DNA of 64,000 bases from Bradyrhizobiaceae bacterium (GTDB lineage: Bacteria > Pseudomonadota > Alphaproteobacteria > Rhizobiales > Xanthobacteraceae). The position numbers were made by a program, and so were the translations under genes. The notes beneath the pieces were generated by a model. It saw only the letters and a list, made by a program, of their open reading frames with translations. It had not been told where the DNA came from and did not search any database. Position 1 is the stretch's first letter; every line of letters begins with the position of its first letter. Below are positions 32,752-39,308 of this stretch, in pieces. Where the stretch lies: positions 1 through 64,000 of the forward strand of contig CANKHA010000004.1 in the NCBI GenBank assembly GCA_947481685.1, in the 5' to 3' direction.

Positions 32752-33393
32752 ATGCAGTCAGCGTCCAGTCGCGTACATCATCCCGCATTGCCCGAATCGA
32801 AGCCGTCCGTATCAGCGGATATGCGCGACATGCTGTCCGCGCTTGCGAGGCTCGAAAGGCATTCCGCCGAATTCGCATGCGAGGTCGATACGGTCGATCC
32901 CCTGGAGTGGGATCGTATCGCAAGCGAATTTGACGATCCGCAGCTCGACCAAACGACCAGCTATTCCGCGTGGTGGTGGGGTAACCGCGTCAGCCATCTG
33001 TTGCTGCGTCAGCACGGGAAACCGGTTGCCGGCGCGTGCATCGCCATAGCGACATTGCCGGGTTTTGCCCGAGGGCTGGCTGTTCTGCGCTTTGGTCCGT
33101 TCTGGCATCGGCGTGGCGAGACGGCCGATCTCACGATCTATCGCGCGGCGCTCGGCGCCATCGTGCAGGAATACAGCCTGCGGAAGGGGCACTATCTGAC
33201 GATCATTCCGCATCCGCAGCTGGGGTTCTGTCTGCAGGAGACGCGGGCGCTCACGGAATTCGGTTTTCGAAACTCCCGCCAGGCCGGTGCGTACGATTAT
33301 TGCGCGCGGGCTTCGGCACGAATCATGGGCCGTGCCATTTACGCTATGCGCTCGTTGCAGCGCACCATACGGCGCTGGAGCCTGGGCGCTTAA
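32752..33393 (+). CDS. FemAB/GNAT-like acyltransferase, N-terminal half only
   Basis: 213 residues. The middle (DPLEWDRIASEFDDPQLDQTTSYSAWWWGNRVSHLLLRQHGKPVAGACIAI..RGLAVLRFGPFWHRRGE) resembles the first domain of FemAB-like peptidyl or glycyl transferases of about 350 residues found in this order, by recall. After LTEFGFRNSRQAG the sequence ends in a short Arg-rich tail and a stop; no other frame continues the family. It is therefore probably truncated, and activity is doubtful. Confidence 0.6.
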   Translation: MQSASSRVHHPALPESKPSVSADMRDMLSALARLERHSAEFACEVDTVDPLEWDRIASEFDDPQLDQTTSYSAWWWGNRVSHLLLRQHGKPVAGACIAIATLPGFARGLAVLRFGPFWHRRGETADLTIYRAALGAIVQEYSLRKGHYLTIIPHPQLGFCLQETRALTEFGFRNSRQAGAYDYCARASARIMGRAIYAMRSLQRTIRRWSLGA

Positions 33394-33496
33394 CGCCAGT
33401 CTATCGCAAGTTTTTCAGCCTTATCTCGCAAACGCAGGCCATTGTGACGGCAGCCTGGCTTTGCGCTGGGCGCCCATCTTGGTTAACGTGCGCGCC

Positions 33497-34078
33497 ATGT
33501 GGGGAAGATCGAAGACAACGGCCGCGGTGCCGGCGGCGGACTCGACGCCGGGCCTCAAGGCTGCGGTGCGCGAGGCGCGCATCGAGGTGGCCGAACGCAC
33601 CAGCGTGGTCGTCGATCTGCGCGATGCTGAAGTTGCGCGTCTTGAAATTCTCAACGAAGCGCTCGATCCGGTGTTCGCGGAGTTGCCGTCCAACATCGAC
33701 CTGTTCGACCGCGGTATCAGCCGGGGCGACACCCCACGGCTTTGGCTCGATGCGGTGGCGCATGTGATGATGGGCCGCAACAAGCGTGTCTATCGCCTGG
33801 TGCAGGATACGAGCTACGGCCGGCGTGTGCTCGAAGAATCCGGTGAAATCGAGCCGATCAAGACGGCAGTGACCAAATACATCGCGCGGCGTCTTGTGGA
33901 ACGCGAGCGTTCGCTCGCGGGACAAACCACGCAAGTCGGTCTGGAAGGCTGGCGCGATCTCAAGGGAGAGCACCGTCGCAGACGCTGGAAAGTCGCCAAG
34001 GCATTTATCCTTGGCCTGATCCTCGGAGCGCTCGCGCTGCTCACCTTTGCCTGGATGATCGCGCCCGATATCTACTAG
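33497..34078 (+). CDS. Conserved hypothetical protein with C-terminal membrane anchor
   Basis: 193 residues from the ATG at 33497. The soluble part contains VVDLRDAEVARLEILNEALDPVFAELPSNIDLFDRGISRGDTPRLWLDAVAHVMMGRNKRVYRLVQDT, then a basic stretch and one C-terminal transmembrane helix (AFILGLILGALALLTFAWMIA). I cannot name the family; its compact, well-ordered sequence suggests a real gene. Its TAG stop overlaps the stop of the convergent metallophosphoesterase (shared CTAG). Confidence 0.72.
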   Translation: MWGRSKTTAAVPAADSTPGLKAAVREARIEVAERTSVVVDLRDAEVARLEILNEALDPVFAELPSNIDLFDRGISRGDTPRLWLDAVAHVMMGRNKRVYRLVQDTSYGRRVLEESGEIEPIKTAVTKYIARRLVERERSLAGQTTQVGLEGWRDLKGEHRRRRWKVAKAFILGLILGALALLTFAWMIAPDIY

Positions 34079-34977
34079 GCGATTTTTTCGCGCGCGCGTT
34101 CGATGAAGTCTTCCCCGTCGGCACGGAGCGAACGAAGGATGGCAGTGCATTGCCATGCTCCCGGCGCGCCATCGATCTCATAGATGTTATAGCCCGCTGC
34201 ATCATGCCGGTCGTGCGGCGGCGATGACGCTGACGGCACGCCAAATGCCGGAATGCGACCGTGAGGGCCATCGAGCCACATCAATGAGTGCACATGATTG
34301 TGGCCGTGCAGCACCAGGTCGGCGCCGTGCTCGGCAAGCACCGCGCGGAATTCGCTGGCATCGGTCAGGCGGCGGAAACGCCGGCCCGGACTGCTCTTCG
34401 GTGGATGGTGGATCAGCACGACCCGGAACAGCCCTTCGTCCTTGAGGCCTGCAAGCATCTTCGCAAAACGCGCGATCTGCTCGCGGCCCAATTCCCCGGT
34501 TGCCATGAAGGGGAGAGTCGGCACGGCGGTCGATAGCCCGATCAAGGCCACGGGGCCGCGGCGGCGCACGAAAGGATAGGTAATCTCCTGGCCGACCAGC
34601 ACCTGCACGGCATCGTTGGTCATGAACTCACCCCAGTGCTTGCCGGAATGCTCGGCAGTCGCGCCGACGTAAGCGTCGTGATTACCGGGGATGACTGTAA
34701 TGTCGCGGGGCGGGCCAAGGGTTTCCAGCCAGGCGCGCGCTGGCTCGAATTCCTTTTCAAGCGAAATCACGATCAGGTCGCCGGTGATGGCGAGATGGTC
34801 GGGCGCGAACGACCGCATGTCGAGGATGAGCTTCGCAAGCACATCTTCGCGGTGCAGGGCGCGGCGCTTGCGGTGCCAGTTGAAGAAGCCCAGTGCGCGT
34901 TTGCCGGCGAGTTCGCTCCAGCGCGGCCTTGGTAGAGATCCCAGATGCGGATCGGAAATATGCGCAAGGCGAAACAT
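34075..34977 (-). CDS. Metallophosphoesterase (calcineurin-like)
   Basis: 300 residues with all five metal-binding blocks in order: AHISDPHLG, ITGDLI, IPGNHDAY, LIHHPP, and LHGHNH. Most like class III cyclic-nucleotide phosphodiesterase or UDP-diacylglucosamine hydrolase-type enzymes in layout, but the substrate cannot be assigned. It is directly downstream of mbfA on the same strand (gap of 4 bases), so it may share the mbfA transcript. Confidence 0.9.
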   Translation of the reverse strand: MFRLAHISDPHLGSLPRPRWSELAGKRALGFFNWHRKRRALHREDVLAKLILDMRSFAPDHLAITGDLIVISLEKEFEPARAWLETLGPPRDITVIPGNHDAYVGATAEHSGKHWGEFMTNDAVQVLVGQEITYPFVRRRGPVALIGLSTAVPTLPFMATGELGREQIARFAKMLAGLKDEGLFRVVLIHHPPKSSPGRRFRRLTDASEFRAVLAEHGADLVLHGHNHVHSLMWLDGPHGRIPAFGVPSASSPPHDRHDAAGYNIYEIDGAPGAWQCTAILRSLRADGEDFIERAREKIA

Positions 34978-34981
34978 TACG

Positions 34982-35938
34982 TCAGGCGCTTCCTATCAGG
35001 ATGCCGGCGAGGAAAACCAGCGTACCGCCAACCACGATCTGGAATGCGGCCGACAGGAACGGCGTGTCCATGTAGCGGTAGCGGATATAGGAGATGGCGA
35101 CCAGTTCGATGGCGACTACGATGACGGCAAGGGCGGTCGCCGCCCAGAAATCCGGGATGAGATAGGGCAGGGTATGTCCGACGCCGCCGACGGTGGTCAT
35201 GATGCCCGTGACTGTACCACGCACCCAGGGCGTGCCGCGCCCGGTGAGCGAACCGTCGTCCGAGGCGGCTTCTGCAAATCCCATGGAAATGCCGGCGCCG
35301 ACAGACGCGGCCATACCCACGAGGAACGTCTCCCAAGTGTTGTGCGTGGCGAAGGCTGCGGCAAACAAGGGTGCGAGCGTCGAAACCGAGCCGTCCATCA
35401 GGCCGACAAGTCCCGGCTGCACATATTGCAGCAAGAACATGCGCCGCGCGGTTTCGTCTTCCTTCTCGCGCGCGCTTTTGGTGAGGATCTTCTCGCCAAG
35501 TTGCTGCGCAATACCCTCGTGCTCGTCTTCCGCTTCCGCAAGGTCGTCCAGTAACTTCCGGATGGTGGCGTCGCGGGTGGTCTCAGCCGCCTTGCGGTAG
35601 AAACGGCTGGCCTCGTATTCCATGCCCTCCGCGTATTTCCGCACTTCCTCCAGGTTCAGCGGCCCCATCAGCCAGATCGCCTGCTTCTGAATGAAGCCCT
35701 TCACGTCCTGGCGGCGGATCAGGGGGAGGTAGTCGCCGAATTTCTCGCGATAAAGGTCGAACAGCATGGTGCGGTGGGTGACTTCCTCGCCGGCCATCTC
35801 CTCGAAGACCTTGGCGGAGGACGGAAATTGCGCCCGGAGGCCTTCCGCGAAGCTGCGGTAAATGCGGCTGTCTTCCTCTTCATTGGTAATGGCCAGAGCC
35901 AAAATTTCCTGTTCGGACAGGTCTGCAAATCGCTTCAC
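34982..35938 (-). CDS. mbfA: Membrane-bound ferritin MbfA (rubrerythrin-VIT1 fusion)
   Basis: 318 residues from GTG at 35938. The N-terminal ferritin-like/rubrerythrin domain (about 1-150) has the di-iron motifs ITNEEEDSRIY, MAGEEVTHR, MEYEASRFY, and EDEHEG. The C-terminal domain is a VIT1/CCC1-type membrane iron carrier with about five helices (VGLMDGSVSTLAPLFAAAFA onward). In Bradyrhizobium and Agrobacterium MbfA exports iron and protects from iron and peroxide stress under Irr control. The start is chosen because AAGGGG precedes it and relatives begin with MKRFADL. An Irr-like box lies 42-58 bases upstream. Confidence 0.94.
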   Translation of the reverse strand: MKRFADLSEQEILALAITNEEEDSRIYRSFAEGLRAQFPSSAKVFEEMAGEEVTHRTMLFDLYREKFGDYLPLIRRQDVKGFIQKQAIWLMGPLNLEEVRKYAEGMEYEASRFYRKAAETTRDATIRKLLDDLAEAEDEHEGIAQQLGEKILTKSAREKEDETARRMFLLQYVQPGLVGLMDGSVSTLAPLFAAAFATHNTWETFLVGMAASVGAGISMGFAEAASDDGSLTGRGTPWVRGTVTGIMTTVGGVGHTLPYLIPDFWAATALAVIVVAIELVAISYIRYRYMDTPFLSAAFQIVVGGTLVFLAGILIGSA

Positions 35939-35979
35939 GGAGAGAGCCCCTTTATAAGCAGGGACAATGGTTTCCCCAC

Positions 35980-35996
35980 ACATTTGAATTATTCTA
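35980..35996 (-). promoter_or_regulatory. Irr-like iron control element (ICE) before mbfA
   Basis: The 17-base sequence ATTTGAATTATTCTAAA is an imperfect inverted repeat centred on GAA-TTA-TTC. It resembles the ICE palindrome TTTAGAA-N3-TTCTAAA bound by Irr in rhizobia, with two mismatches in the left arm. mbfA is a known Irr target in Bradyrhizobium. The box also lies 18 bases before the divergent NUDIX gene. Confidence 0.65.
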
Positions 35997-36013
35997 AACT
36001 ATAGGTAGACCGG

Positions 36014-36508
36014 ATGGAAAAGGCCAGACCGCCGCAAAAATCATCCCGCCTGTGGGAATCCCTGATCAGCCCTGTGCTGCGTCTCTATTGGCGCTTTGCG
36101 CGGGGTATGACGCTCGGCGTACGGGGGCTGGTGGTCGATGGCGCGGGCCGGATTCTGCTGGTCCAGCACACCTATGTGCGCGGCTGGCACCTGCCCGGTG
36201 GTGGGGTCGAAGCGGGCGAGACCATGCTCCAGGCTCTCAGCCGGGAATTGGTTGAGGAAGGCAATATCCGCCTTACCGGCATGCCGCGACTGCACGGCAT
36301 GTATTTCAATGGCCGCGTTTCCCGGCGTGACCATGTTGCCCTCTACCTTGTGCAGGATTTCGAGCAGACCGGGCCGTTTCAGCCGACGCATGAAATTGCG
36401 CACGCTTCTTTCTTTGCAGTGGAAGCGATGCCCAATGACACCACTGCGGCGACTCGCGCCCGCATTGCCGAAGTGCTGGGCGGCGCGCCGGCCAGCGAAC
36501 AATGGTAA
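36014..36508 (+). CDS. NUDIX hydrolase
   Basis: 164 residues. The NUDIX box is complete (GGGVEAGETMLQALSRELVEEGNI, about 62-85), following VRGLVVDGAGRILLVQHTYVRGWHLP. An N-terminal extension of about 35 residues contains a possible membrane-facing segment (LISPVLRLYWRFARGM). It hydrolyses a nucleoside diphosphate linked to another group; the substrate is unknown. Divergent from mbfA. Confidence 0.9.
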   Translation: MEKARPPQKSSRLWESLISPVLRLYWRFARGMTLGVRGLVVDGAGRILLVQHTYVRGWHLPGGGVEAGETMLQALSRELVEEGNIRLTGMPRLHGMYFNGRVSRRDHVALYLVQDFEQTGPFQPTHEIAHASFFAVEAMPNDTTAATRARIAEVLGGAPASEQW

Positions 36509-36564
36509 CGAACAATTCCGCCGTCGATGGACCGGACGCCCAGCAAATGCTAATCGCCAAGGTA

Positions 36565-36613
36565 GTGCATGATCCCGAAAAGTGGGAACCGGTTTTCGGA
36601 TAGGATCATGCAC
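36565..36613. repeat. Palindromic intergenic repeat, full copy
   Basis: GTGCATGATCC at one end and GGATCATGCAC at the other, with GAAAAGTGGGAACCGGTTTTC between, make a long hairpin. Elements with the core AAAAGTGGGAACCGGTTTT are very common between genes in Bradyrhizobium-type and other Rhizobiales genomes, by recall. Confidence 0.75.
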
Positions 36614-36680
36614 CACACTAAATGGGGTTCGCGCGAATCGCAGATAAGTCTGCGCAATCTGCGCAAGCTTGATTGCTTAC

Positions 36681-36710
36681 GCAAAACCGGTACCCACTTT
36701 TGCTGATCGC
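36681..36710 (-). repeat. Palindromic intergenic repeat, partial inverted copy
   Basis: On the minus strand GATCAGCAAAAGTGGGTACC followed by GGTTTTGC repeats the core of the element at 36565-36613 with a few changes and without the outer arms. The two copies stand in opposite orientation about 70 bases apart; a small hairpin GCAGA-TAAG-TCTGC lies between them. Confidence 0.65.
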
Positions 36711-36725
36711 GCGATTGGGCAGGGA

Positions 36726-37235
36726 ATGACAGATCTCTCTTTGACCATTCTGCAGGAGACCGCCGACGACGCCGTGGCGATTGAGCGGTTGCACGAGCGT
36801 ACCTTCGGTCCCGGCCGTTATGCGCGCACGGCCTTCCGCATTCGTGAGGGCATCGGCCACAGCCTCGATCTGTCGTTCACCGCCCGCATCGGCACGCTGC
36901 TCGCGGGCTCGGTAAGGCTTTCGCCTATCCGGATCGGAGAGACGCCGGCGCTGCTGCTGGGACCGCTGACGGTGGAGCCGCCGTTCCGTGAACGCGGGAT
37001 TGGGCTTCGCCTGATGCAGCGTGCGCTCCAGGAGGCCAAAGACACAGGTCACAAACTGGTCGTGCTGGTCGGAGACGAGTCTTACTACAAGCGCTGCGGC
37101 TTCAAGCGCATTCCCAAAGGCACAGCGTCCATGCCGGGGCCGGTGGATCCGCAGCGTCTGCTGGTGGCGGAATTGATCGACGACGCTTTCGCGGGAGTCA
37201 GCGGGCCGATCAAACCGGAATGGATAGAGGCTTAG
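36726..37235 (+). CDS. GNAT family N-acetyltransferase (YhbS-like)
   Basis: 169 residues. Typical GNAT layout: LGPLTVEPPFRERGIGLRLMQRALQEAKDTGHKLVVLVGDESYYKRCGFKRIP, including the acetyl-CoA pyrophosphate loop RERGIG and the YYKRCGF ending of the YhbS group. The substrate is unknown. The start at 36726 is preferred because the frame upstream runs through repeat sequence and GCAGGGA precedes this ATG. Convergent with the membrane protein gene that follows. Confidence 0.9.
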   Translation: MTDLSLTILQETADDAVAIERLHERTFGPGRYARTAFRIREGIGHSLDLSFTARIGTLLAGSVRLSPIRIGETPALLLGPLTVEPPFRERGIGLRLMQRALQEAKDTGHKLVVLVGDESYYKRCGFKRIPKGTASMPGPVDPQRLLVAELIDDAFAGVSGPIKPEWIEA

Positions 37236-37237
37236 GC

Positions 37238-39304
37238 CTACCGGCCTTCGCGCGCCCAGGTGAGCGCCAGGCTTCCGATCAGCAATAGCAATCCGATGAA
37301 GCCGGCGAACACCGGCAATACGCCGATGCCGCGCACGACGCTGGCGTTGCGCAACTTCAATCCGATCCAGTCATCGCCCTGAAAGGTGTTGGCCGACCGC
37401 ACGGGAAGGATGCGTGGCAGGGTGACCCCGGTGGTGTCGGTCAGACGGCGCGAGTCACCGCCGGTTGCGGAGGTGAGCGGTGCAAGAACCTCCGTGGTCG
37501 ATGTTACTTCCGAGAATTCAAGCGGATTGGCAGGGCCGATATTGACCAGGGTTGTCAGTTTTCCGTCGGTCGCGCGCCACAGTCCCAGTTCGCTCACCGG
37601 CATTTCCCCACGCCACAGACCGGGTTGCGCCGCATTCAGCGCCACTGTTGTCGTGCTACCCGAGGGTGAAGTCACGGTGACGTTCGCGATCGCATCCGCC
37701 ATCGACTGACGCTCGATGGAAAGCTCGCGGCCATTGGCGGAAAGCCGCAAGGCTTCCTCCTCCAGATCAGGCTGCTTCATCAACCAGTGCGAAAGCCGCC
37801 GCAGCAGGTCGAGATGCGGACCGCCGCCCTCATAACCGCGTGCCCAAAGCCAGATGTGATCGGACAACAGCAGGGCGACGCGGCCTTCACCTTCGCGCGC
37901 CAGCACGAGCAGCGGCTTGTCGCCGGGAGCCTGCATCACGGTTGCCCCATCGGTCACTTTCGAATCCACCACGCGGAACCATCGGCTCCATTGCGGCGGA
38001 TCAGACGCGGCGCCTTCAAGATCGCGGGTCACGGGATGGCGTTTGCCGATGGCGCTGAGCTGCGCACGGAACGGTGTCTCGGTCACCTGGCCGCTTGGCT
38101 CCGCGGGCAGGATCGATTCCAGCGGCGTGCGCCACAGGCTTGTGGGGCTGGCATAGTCAGGGCCGGCGGCGATCAGCACCGCTCCGCCTTTGCGGACGTA
38201 GCGCGCGATATTGTCGAAGTAGACGATCGGCAGCACGTTTTGCCGTGCATAGCGGTCAAAGATGATGAGCTGGAATTCGTCGATCTTCTGCTGAAACAGT
38301 TCGCGGGTCGGGAAGGCGATCAGCGACAACTCGTTGATTGGCGTGCCGTCCTGTTTTTCCGGCGGGCGCAGAATGGTAAAATGGACAAGATCGACGCTGG
38401 CGTCGGACTTCAGCAAGTTGCGCCAGGTCCGTTCGCCGGCATGTGGCTCGCCGGACACCAGCAACACCCGCAACTTGTCGCGCACGCCATCGATGGACAC
38501 CACGGCGCGGTTGTTCACTGGCGTCAGTTCGCCTTGCAGCGGTGCTGCCTCGATTTCGACGATGTTAGATCCCGCATGCGGGATCTGAACGCTGATCTGC
38601 ACCGGCTGGCCCACCTGGACCGTGCGGGTCTCAATGGTTTCGCCGTCACGCCGCACGTTCACTTGCGCGGTGCCGCCCGATGAACCCTGATCCTCAACGC
38701 GGAAAGTGATGGTCTGCGTTTGGTTGACGATGCCAAAGCGCGGCGCAGTGATCAGCGCAACGCGGCGATCGCGCTCGTCTTTAGAGCCGGTGATCAGCGC
38801 ATGCAGTGGGGCGGTGAAGCCAAGTGCCGCGGCGTCCGCCGGTACGTCATGGACGCGTCCGTCGGTGAGCAGAATGGCGCCTGCCACCCGGTCCGGCGGG
38901 ACATCTGCCAGCGCGGAACCGAGAGCGTTGAACAAGCGCGTGCCGTCGGTTTCACCGTCCGACTGGCCGGCCTCAACCACACGCACTTCCAGCCCCGGAA
39001 TGCGGCCGAGCAGCTCCATCAAGGCGGCGCGCGCAGTTTCGGTCTGCTGCAGGCGCTCACCGAAATTCTGGCTGGGGCTTTTATCGATAACGACAGCCGC
39101 GACGGAGGTTAGTGGTTCGCGGTCCTCGCGGGTGAACGACGGGTTCGCCAGCGCCAGCACCATCAGCACCAGCGACACGGTGCGCACCACAGCGCCCCGG
39201 CTCCGCACGAAAAACAGCAGTGCGGCAACGATCAGTGCAACAACCAGCGCTGCCCATACAACATAGGCCGGAACCAGAGGCGCGAAGGCGATGCCGTAAT
39301 TCAT
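37238..39304 (-). CDS. Large membrane protein of the MoxR-DUF58 operon
   Basis: 688 residues with two N-terminal membrane helices (VWAALVVALIVAALLFFV and VRTVSLVLMVLALANPSF) and one C-terminal helix (VLPVFAGFIGLLLLIGSLALTWA). Between them a large periplasmic part has a von Willebrand-like start (VAAVVIDKSPSQNFG..AGAILLTDGRVHD) and a glutamine-amidotransferase-like stretch (LIIFDRYARQNVLP..YVRKGGAVLIAAGPDYASP). Last of four genes moxR-DUF58-DUF4159-this; in this order they are usually together. Likely part of an envelope or maturation complex; function unproven. Confidence 0.85.
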   Translation of the reverse strand: MNYGIAFAPLVPAYVVWAALVVALIVAALLFFVRSRGAVVRTVSLVLMVLALANPSFTREDREPLTSVAAVVIDKSPSQNFGERLQQTETARAALMELLGRIPGLEVRVVEAGQSDGETDGTRLFNALGSALADVPPDRVAGAILLTDGRVHDVPADAAALGFTAPLHALITGSKDERDRRVALITAPRFGIVNQTQTITFRVEDQGSSGGTAQVNVRRDGETIETRTVQVGQPVQISVQIPHAGSNIVEIEAAPLQGELTPVNNRAVVSIDGVRDKLRVLLVSGEPHAGERTWRNLLKSDASVDLVHFTILRPPEKQDGTPINELSLIAFPTRELFQQKIDEFQLIIFDRYARQNVLPIVYFDNIARYVRKGGAVLIAAGPDYASPTSLWRTPLESILPAEPSGQVTETPFRAQLSAIGKRHPVTRDLEGAASDPPQWSRWFRVVDSKVTDGATVMQAPGDKPLLVLAREGEGRVALLLSDHIWLWARGYEGGGPHLDLLRRLSHWLMKQPDLEEEALRLSANGRELSIERQSMADAIANVTVTSPSGSTTTVALNAAQPGLWRGEMPVSELGLWRATDGKLTTLVNIGPANPLEFSEVTSTTEVLAPLTSATGGDSRRLTDTTGVTLPRILPVRSANTFQGDDWIGLKLRNASVVRGIGVLPVFAGFIGLLLLIGSLALTWAREGR

Positions 39305-39308
39305 CGTG

